Shown piece after piece: positions 1-8,942 of a DNA stretch of 64,000 nucleotides. Each line of letters starts with the position of its first letter. The first letter of the stretch is position 1. Below the pieces are notes generated by a model. The model was not told the DNA's origin and did not search any database. It saw only the letters and a program-made list of their open reading frames with translations. A program made the translations under genes and the position numbers. Origin of the DNA: Methylotenera_A sp046598525 (GTDB lineage: Bacteria; Pseudomonadota; Gammaproteobacteria; Burkholderiales; Methylophilaceae); the NCBI GenBank assembly GCA_046598525.1, contig JBKJIJ010000027.1:1-64000 (forward strand), read 5' to 3'.

Positions 1-869
1 TTATCGATGGAATCAAACAAATTACGCCGATGAAAATCTGCATCTTTACCCGCTAACTTTACTGCCTCATCCCACACCAAAGAATGTACACCTGCCACTG
101 GTTTCCAGTGAAACTTAACAAAGCTAGACTTGCCTGCCGCATCTATAAATCTAAATGTATGCACACCAAAGCCTTCCATATCGGCAAAGCTGCGCGGAAT
201 TCCGCGATCCGACATCACCCACATAATGGTATGCGTGGTTTCTGGCACCAATGAAATAAAATCCCAAAACGTATCATGCGCAGAAGACGCTTGTGGAATC
301 TCGTTGTGCGGCTCTGGCTTTACTGAATGAACTAAATCGGGGAATTTAATGGCATCTTGCACAAAAAATACCGGCACATTATTGCCCACTAAATCAAAAT
401 TGCCTTCTTGCGTATAAAAACGCGTTGAAAAACCACGCACATCGCGCGCGGTATCGGCAGACCCGCGTGAGCCAGCCACGGTTGAGAAGCGCACAAATAC
501 CGGTGTTTTAACGCTGGTATCGTTTAAAAAGCCCGCTTTTGTCACTTTACCCATGCTTTCATATAACTCAAACTCGCCATGAGCCGCCGCGCCACGCGCA
601 TGCACCACGCGTTCTGGTATACGTTCATGATCAAAATGCATGATTTTTTCACGCAAAATATGGTCTTCAAGCAAGGTTGGCCCACGCACACCTGCGCGTA
701 GCGAGTTTTGATTATCGCTAATTAACAAACCTTGATTAGTAGTTAACGATTCACCTGGCGTTTCTGCCACAACGCCAGCCGCTTGATCAGAGCGATTTTC
801 GTCTGATGCGGATGGTTTTAAACCCGTTAATTTGGCCGTATGCGGGCATTTATTTTCTATATCTGACAT
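1..869 (-). CDS. Heme catalase, N-terminal part (cut by window edge)
   Basis: Degrades hydrogen peroxide to water and oxygen. About 289 N-terminal residues are visible; the C-terminal half, with the heme-ligand tyrosine, lies beyond the left edge. Catalase landmarks are present: RVVHARGAAAHGEFE with the distal His near residue 90, VRFSTVAGSRGSADTARDVRGF, and NFDLVGNNVPVFFVQD with the distal Asn near 163. The roughly 60-residue leader before the core recalls longer catalases. The ATG at 869 (MSDIENKCPHTAK) follows a weak AGAAAG ribosome site. It lies 92 bp downstream of copA on the same strand and could be co-transcribed. Small- versus large-subunit type cannot be settled without the C-terminus. 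Confidence 0.95.
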   Translation of the reverse strand, partial: MSDIENKCPHTAKLTGLKPSASDENRSDQAAGVVAETPGESLTTNQGLLISDNQNSLRAGVRGPTLLEDHILREKIMHFDHERIPERVVHARGAAAHGEFELYESMGKVTKAGFLNDTSVKTPVFVRFSTVAGSRGSADTARDVRGFSTRFYTQEGNFDLVGNNVPVFFVQDAIKFPDLVHSVKPEPHNEIPQASSAHDTFWDFISLVPETTHTIMWVMSDRGIPRSFADMEGFGVHTFRFIDAAGKSSFVKFHWKPVAGVHSLVWDEAVKLAGKDADFHRRNLFDSID

Positions 870-961
870 TGAGTTAATCTTTCTATAGTTAAAGTTAAAA
901 GCGTTATATTTTGAAAAGTGTTGTGCATTGGTTGCTGATTCAAACTTACCGTTATCTCGAC

Positions 962-3412
962 TTAATCTTGTTCATTATTTTTATTAGCCAAATTTTTATC
1001 AGTCAGGTTAGTTTTGTGTTTAAAACCGCGTAATCGCAAGGCATTGGTAATCACCGAAACTGAGCTTAAACTCATGGCTAGCGCCGCAATCATTGGTGAT
1101 AACAACCAGCCAGTAAACGGATACAGCAAGCCAGCGGCCAGCGGAATACCCAGCGCGTTGTACACAAACGCAAAGCCTAAGTTTTGCTTCATATTGGCCA
1201 CGGTATCGCTAGAAATATTTCGGGCCAGCGCAATGCCGCGCAAATCGCCTTTTACCAATGTGACTTGCGCGCTATTAATCGCAACATCGGTGCCTGTGCC
1301 CATGGCAATACCAACGTTGGCTTTGGCTAATGCTGGCGCATCGTTAATGCCATCACCCGCCATGGCCACAATGCCGCCTTCTTTTTGCAATTTATCCACT
1401 AATGCCAGCTTGTCAGCAGGCTTAATACCGCCGTAAATTTCAACAATACCTAATTTGGCGCCAACGGCTTTGGCCGTTGTGGCGCCATCGCCCGTTGCCA
1501 TAATCACGCGAATGCCAGCCGTTCTTAATGCGGCTAATGCTTCAATCGTGTTGGTTTTAATGGGGTCAGAAACAGCCAATAATCCGGCTAATTGATTGTC
1601 TACCGCCAAAAACATCACGCTGGCGCCCGTTTTACGAATCTCTTCCGATGCAAATTTAAGCGCGTCAATATTGACGTTTAAATCCTTCATTAAAGCGCCA
1701 TTGCCAAGGGCTAATTGTTGATTGCCCACATGGCCACGCACGCCAATGCCGGTGCTTGATTCAAAGCCAGTCACGGTTTCTAGCACCATGTTGTTAGCGC
1801 GCGCGGCTTTTACAATCGCATCGGCCAAGGGGTGTTCACTGCCTTGATCTAAACTAGCGGCCAAACGCAACACGTCATCTTCTTCAAAACCAATTGCGGC
1901 TATCGCTTGCTCAAATTGCGGTTTGCCTTCTGTTAAGGTGCCAGTTTTATCCACAATTAAGGTATCTACTTTGCAAATATTCTCAATCGCCGCGGCATCG
2001 CGAAACAGCACGCCTTGCGATGCGGCTTTGCCAGTAGCCACCATAATCGACATGGGCGTAGCTAAACCTAGCGCGCAAGGGCAAGCAATAATTAGCACCG
2101 AAACGGCATTTATCAGGCCATAAACCCAGCTTGATTCACCATTGATTTGTGGGCCAAAAAAGCCCCAAATAAGAAACGTTAACAAGGCAACGCTAATAAC
2201 TACCATGACAAAATAGCCAGCCACAAGGTCGGCCATACGTTGCATGGGCGCTTTAGAGCGTTGCGCTTGCATGACCATTTGCACAATGCTGGCCAACACG
2301 GTAGCTGAGCCGACTTTTTCAGATTGCATCACCAGCGCGCCGTTGGTATTTAAGGTAGCGCCAATTAATTTGTCGCCAACCGCTTTGGTAATTGGCATTG
2401 GCTCACCCGTTAACATGGATTCATCCACCGCACTGCTGCCTTCAATCACCACGCCATCTACCGGCACTTTTTCACCTGGGCGCACGCGCAATTTATCACC
2501 CACATGCACGTTTGTTAATGGAATATCGTCTTCATTGCCATCTGCATTAATGCGCCGTGCCGTTTTTGGGGATAATCCTAATAATGATTTAATGGCCGCC
2601 GACGTTTGTGAGCGTGCTTTAAGCTCTAAAATTTGGCCTAACAATGTAAGCGAAATAATGACGGCGGCTGCCTCAAAATAAACCGCCACCCTTCCCATTG
2701 CTATAAACGATGCTGGAAATATTTGTGGCGCAACCGTTGCCACAACGCTGTAAATAAACGCAGCGCCAGTGCCCATACCAATCAATGTCCACATATTGGG
2801 GCTGCGGTTAATGATAGATTGCCCGAATCGGACAAAAAACGGCCAGCCTGCCCACAAAATAATCGGCAAAGTGAGGATGAGTTCTATCCAACTTTGCGTA
2901 GCCATGCTAAACCACTGCAAGCGGTGGCCTGCCATGGCCAGAATAGTAACCACCGCTGTTAGCGGCAATGTCCAGTAAAAACGGCGTTTAAAATCGGCTA
3001 GCTCAGGGCTTTCGGTTTCATCTAAAGTAGGCATTTCTGGTTCTAAAGCCATGCCGCATTTTGGGCAAACTCCCGCGTGATCTTGCTTTACTTCTGGATG
3101 CATGGGGCAGGTGTAAATAATATTTTCACCATTACTCGTACCTTTGCTTGCGCTCTGAACTGTATTATCAACCGTGGGTGCTGATTCCATTTTCTCAAAG
3201 CCTGATGTATTAGCCGATTTAAAATCAGTAACTGAGACAAAATATTGATCAGGGTTATTGGAATATTTGGCCTTACAACCGGCGCTGCAAAAGTAAACCG
3301 TTTTACCATTGTGCTTTAAGGCATGGGTAGACTGCGCGCTAACAACCATGCCGCAAACGGGGTCTAATAATTTAGGTAAAAAGACTTTTAGTGCATCCAT
3401 TTTTAATGGCAT
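962..3412 (-). CDS. copA: Cu(+)-exporting P1B-type ATPase with N-terminal YHS and heavy-metal-binding domains
   Basis: Inner-membrane copper exporter, 816 aa. In order: a YHS domain (about residues 15-57, DPVCGM...FCSAGC), a short heavy-metal-binding domain (about 100-125, YTCPMHPEV...CPKCGM), transmembrane helices from about 150, the TGEP actuator motif, the transmembrane CPC metal site (about 443), the phosphorylation motif DKTGT (Asp about 488) and GDGINDAP (about 685). No classical HMA domain is fused; the separate HMA protein immediately upstream (CopZ) can supply copper. The start at 3412 has AAGGT upstream; an in-frame ATG at 3400 is an alternative. Silver, or cytochrome-oxidase copper loading, is also possible for this family. 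Confidence 0.95.
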   Translation of the reverse strand: MPLKMDALKVFLPKLLDPVCGMVVSAQSTHALKHNGKTVYFCSAGCKAKYSNNPDQYFVSVTDFKSANTSGFEKMESAPTVDNTVQSASKGTSNGENIIYTCPMHPEVKQDHAGVCPKCGMALEPEMPTLDETESPELADFKRRFYWTLPLTAVVTILAMAGHRLQWFSMATQSWIELILTLPIILWAGWPFFVRFGQSIINRSPNMWTLIGMGTGAAFIYSVVATVAPQIFPASFIAMGRVAVYFEAAAVIISLTLLGQILELKARSQTSAAIKSLLGLSPKTARRINADGNEDDIPLTNVHVGDKLRVRPGEKVPVDGVVIEGSSAVDESMLTGEPMPITKAVGDKLIGATLNTNGALVMQSEKVGSATVLASIVQMVMQAQRSKAPMQRMADLVAGYFVMVVISVALLTFLIWGFFGPQINGESSWVYGLINAVSVLIIACPCALGLATPMSIMVATGKAASQGVLFRDAAAIENICKVDTLIVDKTGTLTEGKPQFEQAIAAIGFEEDDVLRLAASLDQGSEHPLADAIVKAARANNMVLETVTGFESSTGIGVRGHVGNQQLALGNGALMKDLNVNIDALKFASEEIRKTGASVMFLAVDNQLAGLLAVSDPIKTNTIEALAALRTAGIRVIMATGDGATTAKAVGAKLGIVEIYGGIKPADKLALVDKLQKEGGIVAMAGDGINDAPALAKANVGIAMGTGTDVAINSAQVTLVKGDLRGIALARNISSDTVANMKQNLGFAFVYNALGIPLAAGLLYPFTGWLLSPMIAALAMSLSSVSVITNALRLRGFKHKTNLTDKNLANKNNEQD

Positions 3413-3439
3413 TATTTAAAAACCTTAAAGCATATGGTT

Positions 3440-3709
3440 TTACCCACAACAATTACCTTTATTGGCCGTTTCATTGGCCGTTTGATTGGCCGTTTCATTG
3501 ACCTCAGAAACGCCATAACCAGCCGCTTCTACTGCTTGTTTTAGCTTGTCTGCTGATGTAAATATTTCATCGTATTGCACAACAGCCTCATTTTTTGGCA
3601 ATGAAACTTGCACATCATGTACGCCATCTACCGCCACTAATGCGCGTGTCACTGTGCTAGAACAGCCACCACAAGTCATGCCTGTTATATTTAATATTTC
3701 GGTTTGCAT
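3440..3709 (-). CDS. copZ: HMA-domain copper chaperone with Asn/Thr/Ala repeat tail
   Basis: Small cytosolic metal-binding protein, 89 aa, with one HMA fold and the metal motif MTCGGCSS near residues 10-16. Its presumed job is passing Cu(I) to CopA, encoded 27 bp downstream. A good ribosome site (AAAGG) precedes the ATG. The C-terminus is unusual: a four-residue repeat N-(E/Q)-T-A, three times over, leads to a terminal Lys-Gly-Asn-Cys-Cys-Gly. The repeat arises from a 12-bp DNA tandem repeat; the terminal CC pair could bind metal. Mercury-type MerP proteins share the fold, but the CopA neighbour favours copper. Confidence 0.9.
   Translation of the reverse strand: MQTEILNITGMTCGGCSSTVTRALVAVDGVHDVQVSLPKNEAVVQYDEIFTSADKLKQAVEAAGYGVSEVNETANQTANETANKGNCCG
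3461..3496. repeat. Three tandem copies of a 12-bp unit inside copZ
   Basis: The unit ATTGGCCGTTT(C/G) occurs three times head to tail and encodes the NETA/NQTA/NETA tail of CopZ. Twelve bases keep the frame, so copy number can vary without breaking the gene. Confidence 0.9.
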
Positions 3710-3775
3710 ACAATGTGCCTTTAAGTTATGTTTATTTTTAATGACACTATCGTATTTTTTTTTATGAATTTGGTC

Positions 3776-3791
3776 GGTACGCTATCGCACT
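3776..3791. promoter_or_regulatory. Degenerate copy of the Crp-like palindrome
   Basis: GGTACG-CTAT-CGCACT matches TGT(A/G)CG-N4-CG(T/C)ACA with one mismatch in each half. It lies about 67 bp upstream of copZ and 53 bp from the strong copy at 3844-3859, within the divergent copZ/nnrD interval. Confidence 0.35.
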
Positions 3792-3843
3792 TTATGGGTG
3801 GCTGTATGAAGATTTAAGCAGGTGAAAAATATTCAGTTTTATT

Positions 3844-3859
3844 TGTGCGTCAGCGCACA
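3844..3859. promoter_or_regulatory. Perfect 16-bp palindrome, putative Crp/Fnr-type operator
   Basis: TGTGCG-TCAG-CGCACA is a perfect inverted repeat with the TGT-N10-ACA geometry of Crp-family sites. It lies about 62 bp upstream of the nnrD start and 135 bp from the divergent copZ start. Binding by the Crp/Fnr proteins at 12045 or 16360 is inferred, not shown. Confidence 0.6.
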
Positions 3860-3921
3860 GTTGTTTGTTACTAACTGGATATAACTTATTACAACTAATT
3901 TTTAATTAATCAAAAATTCAA

Positions 3922-4797
3922 ATGAATAAAAGCAATCAGTTGGTGAAAAACATGTTTTTAACTAGCCTGCCACCGCGCGCGCTAGATGCGCACAAAGGCA
4001 ATTTTGGCAGCGTGGCCATTGTGGGTGGCGATACTGGCATGGTGGGGGCTGTTTTGTTGGCCGCGCGCGCTGCATTGTTTTGCGGTGCTGGCCGTGTATA
4101 CGCCGCTTTTTTGGCCGATGATGCGCCAAAAGTTGACAGCAACCATCCTGAAATAATGCTGCACTCCGCCGCCACACTAACCAATTTGGCGCAATTAAAT
4201 TGTGTGGTGATTGGCCCGGGTTTAGGGCAATCTAAGGCGGCAATTCATTTACTAGAATTTTGCATGGCGCAATCTGTATCATTATTAATAGATGCCGATG
4301 CGCTTAATTTAATTAGCCAGCATGCGCATTTGGCCTTACTTTTGCAGCAGCGCCAAGCGCCAACCGTTATCACGCCGCACCCGGCTGAGGCGGCTAGATT
4401 GCTTAAAACAAGTGTTGAAGATGTTCAGGATAATCGCCAGCAAAGTGCGCAAAATTTAGCTTATCAGTTTGGTGTAAGCTGCGTTTTAAAAGGGGCTGGC
4501 ACCATTTGTGCCGATGCTGAAGGCAATTGGTTTACAAACACCACTGGCAACCCCGGCTTGGCAAGTGGTGGCACGGGCGATGTGCTTAGCGGCATTATTG
4601 GCGCCTTAATTGCGCAAGGCTTAAGCAGCTTAGAAGCGGCCAAATTGGGTGTGTACGTGCACGGCGCGGCAGCCGATAAATTAGTAGCCGATGGCATAGG
4701 CCCTGTCGGTTTAACCGCATCAGAAGTCGCGCAAGAGGCGCGCAACCAAATTAATCAGCTAAATGGCCTAGCACCCAATTTACTTAAACTAAAATAG
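3922..4797 (+). CDS. nnrD: ADP/ATP-dependent (S)-NAD(P)H-hydrate dehydratase, stand-alone C-terminal type
   Basis: Repairs NADHX and NADPHX, damaged forms of the cofactors, back to NAD(P)H in the cytosol. The 291-aa protein has the YjeF C-terminal ribokinase-like fold: GNFGSVAIVGG near the start, VVIGPGLGQS, LIDADALN, ITPHPAEAARLL and the phosphate-binding GNPGLASGGTGDVLSG near residue 215. The epimerase (YjeF_N) half that is fused in E. coli is absent and not seen elsewhere in the window. Its 3' end overlaps the convergent ackA gene by 14 bp. A perfect Crp-like palindrome lies upstream, so it may be stress-induced. Confidence 0.93.
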   Translation: MNKSNQLVKNMFLTSLPPRALDAHKGNFGSVAIVGGDTGMVGAVLLAARAALFCGAGRVYAAFLADDAPKVDSNHPEIMLHSAATLTNLAQLNCVVIGPGLGQSKAAIHLLEFCMAQSVSLLIDADALNLISQHAHLALLLQQRQAPTVITPHPAEAARLLKTSVEDVQDNRQQSAQNLAYQFGVSCVLKGAGTICADAEGNWFTNTTGNPGLASGGTGDVLSGIIGALIAQGLSSLEAAKLGVYVHGAAADKLVADGIGPVGLTASEVAQEARNQINQLNGLAPNLLKLK

Positions 4798-6085
4798 CAT
4801 GATTAGCAGACGTGTTTGCCTGCGTTTGATGCAATAACAGCGCCCAAGTGTGGCGCGCCATTTGCGCATTTTCATTGGCATTAAGCACCTTAACCGCCAC
4901 CCTTGAGCTAGCATCGCTAATTAAATTAATGGTACTTTTAGCCATTTTAGATTGATTTTTTGCGCCATCTAAATGAACGCCTAAAAACGCTAGTTTTGCG
5001 CAAATATTGCCGCGAATCAAAGCATCGTTTTCACCAATTCCACCCGTAAACACAATGCTATCTACCCCATTTAAAGCGCTTGCCATGGCGGCAATTTGTT
5101 TGGCAACACTATAACAAAACATATCAATGGCCAATTTTGCACCGGGGTTTAATGGCGCGGCAACATGCAAAGTTCGCATATCGCTGCTGATACCAGAAAC
5201 ACCTAGTAGGCCAGATTCATGGTTAATTAAGGCTTCTAGCGCGACTAAATCATTGGCCTGTTCGCGCATCAAATACATTAAAACGCCTGGGTCAATATCG
5301 CCACTGCGCGTGCCCATCATGACGCCGCCGCTGGGTGTTAGACCCATGCTGGTATCAATAGATTGCCCATTTTTAATGGCGGTAACGCTGGCGCCATGGC
5401 CTAAATGCGCCACAATTAGTTTTTTAGGTAACGATTTACCCAATTGAAACACCACCGATTCACACGATAATCCGTGAAATCCATAGCGCTGAATACCTTT
5501 AGTTTGCAGCGATTTAGCCACTGGCAATACCCTTGCAACATCTGGCATATTGGCATGAAAAGTGGTGTCAAAACACAGCACTTGCGGTAGTTTGGGGAAT
5601 CTTTTGCGGGTAAATTGAATAATATCCAAGGCAATTTGGCTATGCAGTGGCGCAAACGCAATGGATGCTTCTAGCTGACGGATGACTTTATCATTCACAA
5701 AACAATGTTGCCTTAAAGCCACCCCGCCATGCACTACCCTATGTGCAATTACCTCTGGCATTGGCGTGCTGTAGCCTGCAAGATAGCGAATAATATGCAA
5801 GGTAGCATCGGTGTACGAAATCGCGCTAATTTGCTCATCAATTAAGGTGTTATTAAAACCATCTTTTACTCTAAATCGGCTTGATTTTTCGGGCGCCATT
5901 TCAATTTCGCCATTAAGCAGCGTTTTTAATGGAAACGTTTCAGGCAAGGGCATTTGATTCAAAATGGTTTCAGTGGTGTATTTTTCGTTGGTAGAATCAT
6001 CAAAAAATGAAGACTCCATGCGAAAAAAACTAAACTTTAATGAAGATGAGCCGCTATTAAAAACCAATATGCTTAGCGCGTTCAT
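4784..6085 (-). CDS. ackA: Acetate kinase
   Basis: Converts acetyl phosphate and ADP to acetate and ATP. Family motifs are clear: FNSGSSSLKFSF at the N-terminus, HRVVHGG, CFDTTFHA, RYGFHGLS, VAHLGHGASVTAI, GLTPSGGVMMGTRSGDIDPG and FTGGIGEND. At 433 aa it is about 30 residues longer than the usual 400, with extra sequence between residues 25 and 75. It starts 34 bp after the phosphoketolase stop on the same strand, so the pair forms a phosphoketolase-acetate kinase unit that yields one ATP per acetyl phosphate. No phosphotransacetylase is nearby. Confidence 0.96.
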   Translation of the reverse strand: MNALSILVFNSGSSSLKFSFFRMESSFFDDSTNEKYTTETILNQMPLPETFPLKTLLNGEIEMAPEKSSRFRVKDGFNNTLIDEQISAISYTDATLHIIRYLAGYSTPMPEVIAHRVVHGGVALRQHCFVNDKVIRQLEASIAFAPLHSQIALDIIQFTRKRFPKLPQVLCFDTTFHANMPDVARVLPVAKSLQTKGIQRYGFHGLSCESVVFQLGKSLPKKLIVAHLGHGASVTAIKNGQSIDTSMGLTPSGGVMMGTRSGDIDPGVLMYLMREQANDLVALEALINHESGLLGVSGISSDMRTLHVAAPLNPGAKLAIDMFCYSVAKQIAAMASALNGVDSIVFTGGIGENDALIRGNICAKLAFLGVHLDGAKNQSKMAKSTINLISDASSRVAVKVLNANENAQMARHTWALLLHQTQANTSANHAILV

Positions 6086-6119
6086 GGCTTATTTACCCCT
6101 ATAAAATTCAGACTAATAT

Positions 6120-8570
6120 TCATGCTGGTTTCCATTGCCAATCCAATATTTCAGGCATATCGTCGCCATGCTCACTAATATACGATTTATGCTTTTGCAT
6201 GGTGGTCCAGTAACGCGCGGTTTCAGCCTCAACCAAGTGGCTTAATCGTGGAATGCGCTTAATCGCATCTAGCGCCAACTGGTAGCGGTCTAAATTATTC
6301 AGCACAACCATGTCAAAAGGCGTGGTGGTGGTGCCCTCTTCTTTATAGCCGCGCACATGAATATTTTGATGATTATGACGGCGGTACGTGAGCTTATGAA
6401 TCACCGATGGATAACCGTGAAAAGCAAACACCACTGGTTTATCTTGGGTAAAAAGCGCATCAAATTCATGGTCTTGCAAGCCGTGAGAATGCTCTGATTG
6501 CGGCTGAAGCACCATTAAATCCACCACATTTACTACTCTAATTTGAATATCTGGCACGTATTCGCGCAGCAACATCACCGCGGCTAAGGCTTCTAGCGTT
6601 GGTACATCACCCGCGCACGCCATCACTACATCGGGCTCTTTATCTGGCGATTGATTACTAGCCCAATGCCAGATACTGGCGCCAGCGGCACAATGGCGCA
6701 CTGCCGCATCCATATCTAACCACTGCCATTCTGGCTGTTTGCCGGCAATAATCACGTTAATATAGTTTTCGCTACGCAAACAATGATCCGCTACCGATAA
6801 CAAACAATTGCTATCGGCTGGCAAATACACACGCACTATTTCCGATTTTTTATTCAATACATGGTCAATAAAGCCAGGGTCTTGATGCGAAAATCCATTG
6901 TGATCTTGGCGCCAAACGTGCGATGTAAGCAGATAATTAAGCGATGCAATGGGCGCACGCCAAGGGATTTGGTTACACACTTTTAGCCATTTAGCATGCT
7001 GATTCAGCATGGAATCGATAATATGAATAAACGCTTCATAACATGAAAAGAAACCGTGGCGGCCTGTTAGTAAATAGCCTTCTAACCAGCCTTGGCACAG
7101 GTGTTCGCTTAATATTTCCATCACGCGGCCATCCGTGTTTAAATTCACATCCACACTTTGCGTTTGCGCCATCCACGCTTTGCCTGTCACTTCTAAAACC
7201 GCGTCTAATCGATTCGATGCCGTTTCATCAGGGCCAAAAAGTCTAAAGTTTTGATTGCTATGATTAAGCTGCATGACATCGCGCACAAATTGGCCTAAAA
7301 CTTTAGTCGCCTCTGCCTGCACGCTGCCGGGCGTGGCAACCGCAACCGCATAATCATTCATATTCGGCAATTTAAGCGCTTTTAAAATTTCACCACCATT
7401 AGCATGCGGATTAAGCCCCATGCGCAGGTGACCAGTAGGCGCAAGCGCGGCTAGCTCTGGCTTTAGCTTGCCATTATCATCAAATAATTCTTGTGGTTTG
7501 TAGCTACTCAGCCAATCTTCAAGCAGCTTTACATGCTCTGGCGTTTTGGCGTCCCCCTTTTTAAAGTTGGCAATCGGCACCTGATGCGCGCGCCAAGTGC
7601 CTTCGCTTTGCTTGCCATCCACCGTTTCTGGCCCTGTCCAGCCTTTTGGGCTGCACAATACAATCATTGGCCACAGTGGGCGTTCCATTTTTGTGTCGTC
7701 ATTTGCTCTGGCATTTTGTTGAATAGCTTGTATTTCCTGCAACACAATATCAAGCGTGCTGGCAAAGCTTTGGTGCATTTGCATGGCATCTACGTTATTT
7801 GGGTCATCGCTTTCTACAAAATAAGGCACATGGCCATAACCCAACATTAATTGGATTAATTCAGCGCGGCTTATGCGCGATAAAACGGTGGGGTTGGCGA
7901 TTTTAAAGCCATTTAAATGCAAAATTGGTATTACCGCACCATCTCGCGCCGGGTTTAAAAACTTGTTTGAATGCCAGCTGGCCGCCAGCGCACCTGTTTC
8001 GGCCTCACCATCGCCAATCACACAAGCCACAATTAAGCTGGGGTTATCAAACGCCGCGCCATAAGCATGCGCCAGTGAGTACCCAAGCTCACCACCTTCA
8101 TGAATAGAGCCTGGCGTTTCAGGCGAAACATGGCTAGGAATGCCATAAGGCCAAGAAAATTGCTTAAATAAACGCTTTAAACCATCCACATTTTGTTCAA
8201 TGGCAGGGTAGCGCTCTGTGTAAGAGCCTTCTAAGTAGGTATGCGCCACAATGCCGGGCCCGCCATGGCCTGGGCCAATAATATAAATCATGTTTAATTG
8301 GTGTTGTTTAATTAAACGATTTAAGTGCACATAAATAAAATTTAAGCCAGGCGTAGTGCCCCAATGCCCCAACAGGCGCGGCTTAATGTGGGCTAGGCTT
8401 AATTTATTTTTTAAAAGCGGATTATCTTGCAAATAAATTTGCCCAACCGATAAGTAATTAGCCGCGCGCCAATAAGCATGCATATTATTTAAAAGTTCGG
8501 CATTTAATACCGGCTTGGCGGCGGCTTCATCAGCTTGGGTATTGTTAATTGTGCGAGTCATTTTGGTCAC
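6120..8570 (-). CDS. xfp: Phosphoketolase (xylulose 5-phosphate / fructose 6-phosphate)
   Basis: Thiamine-diphosphate enzyme, 816 aa, splitting xylulose 5-phosphate (and perhaps fructose 6-phosphate) with phosphate into acetyl phosphate and an aldose phosphate. Visible motifs: IGPGHGGPG, TYLEGSYTE, PGSIHEGGELGYSL, the ThDP motif GDGEAETG near residue 185, FRLFGPDETASNRL, and HGYPSVIHKLTYRR near the C-terminus. Length is normal for the family. It is followed by ackA, so the acetyl phosphate is probably turned into acetate and ATP. In a methylotroph this would connect pentose or hexose phosphates to C2 metabolism. Substrate preference cannot be read from the sequence. Confidence 0.96.
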   Translation of the reverse strand: MTKMTRTINNTQADEAAAKPVLNAELLNNMHAYWRAANYLSVGQIYLQDNPLLKNKLSLAHIKPRLLGHWGTTPGLNFIYVHLNRLIKQHQLNMIYIIGPGHGGPGIVAHTYLEGSYTERYPAIEQNVDGLKRLFKQFSWPYGIPSHVSPETPGSIHEGGELGYSLAHAYGAAFDNPSLIVACVIGDGEAETGALAASWHSNKFLNPARDGAVIPILHLNGFKIANPTVLSRISRAELIQLMLGYGHVPYFVESDDPNNVDAMQMHQSFASTLDIVLQEIQAIQQNARANDDTKMERPLWPMIVLCSPKGWTGPETVDGKQSEGTWRAHQVPIANFKKGDAKTPEHVKLLEDWLSSYKPQELFDDNGKLKPELAALAPTGHLRMGLNPHANGGEILKALKLPNMNDYAVAVATPGSVQAEATKVLGQFVRDVMQLNHSNQNFRLFGPDETASNRLDAVLEVTGKAWMAQTQSVDVNLNTDGRVMEILSEHLCQGWLEGYLLTGRHGFFSCYEAFIHIIDSMLNQHAKWLKVCNQIPWRAPIASLNYLLTSHVWRQDHNGFSHQDPGFIDHVLNKKSEIVRVYLPADSNCLLSVADHCLRSENYINVIIAGKQPEWQWLDMDAAVRHCAAGASIWHWASNQSPDKEPDVVMACAGDVPTLEALAAVMLLREYVPDIQIRVVNVVDLMVLQPQSEHSHGLQDHEFDALFTQDKPVVFAFHGYPSVIHKLTYRRHNHQNIHVRGYKEEGTTTTPFDMVVLNNLDRYQLALDAIKRIPRLSHLVEAETARYWTTMQKHKSYISEHGDDMPEILDWQWKPA

Positions 8571-8627
8571 TTTATGGTTAGGCTAATGGTCGATTAACCA
8601 GTATTGAATTAACCAAGAGTTGAGTTG

Positions 8628-8659
8628 AGCTTGTGTTGAAATAAGCTTGTGCTGAAATA
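8628..8659. repeat. Two tandem copies of a 16-bp unit
   Basis: AGCTTGTGTTGAAATA is followed directly by the same unit with one change (T to C). It lies between xfp (start 8570) and the small lipoprotein gene (stop 8673) in a 102-bp gap with no other recognisable feature. Confidence 0.85.
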
Positions 8660-8672
8660 ATTTGGGGATAAG

Positions 8673-8942
8673 CTATTTGGCAGGCTTATCTGGCACGATA
8701 TCCGCCGGCATATTCACAATTGGCGGCGGAATAATAATGGCTGGGTTGCCATTAGGGTTAATGGGTTGGCCTTGAATACCTTCATCGCCCGATTGACTTT
8801 TATCGCGCTGAATACCTTCATCACCCGATTGGCCGGGATTGCTTTTTTGCAGGGTATCGCGCATTGAATCTGGCCTATTGCAAGCGCACAGACTCAATGC
8901 GGAAATTAGCAATAACGTTTTTAAATAAGGGTTAAGAAACAT
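8673..8942 (-). CDS. Small putative lipoprotein with an internal SGDEGIQ repeat
   Basis: 89 aa, not assigned to a known family. A hydrophobic signal segment ends in the lipobox LCAC, giving a predicted lipid-modified Cys21. The mature part carries two copies of SGDEGIQ separated by a short linker, followed by a proline- and isoleucine-rich tail (PNGNPAIIIPPPIVNMP). The start overlaps the 3' end of the upstream general-stress gene by 11 bp and has no good ribosome site of its own, which suggests translational coupling. Likely anchored in the cell envelope; function unknown. Confidence 0.7.
   Translation of the reverse strand: MFLNPYLKTLLLISALSLCACNRPDSMRDTLQKSNPGQSGDEGIQRDKSQSGDEGIQGQPINPNGNPAIIIPPPIVNMPADIVPDKPAK

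Noticed and set aside
7491..7850. 119-codon open frame antisense to phosphoketolase
   Set aside because: Lies wholly inside a conserved enzyme gene; composition is that of a shadow frame.
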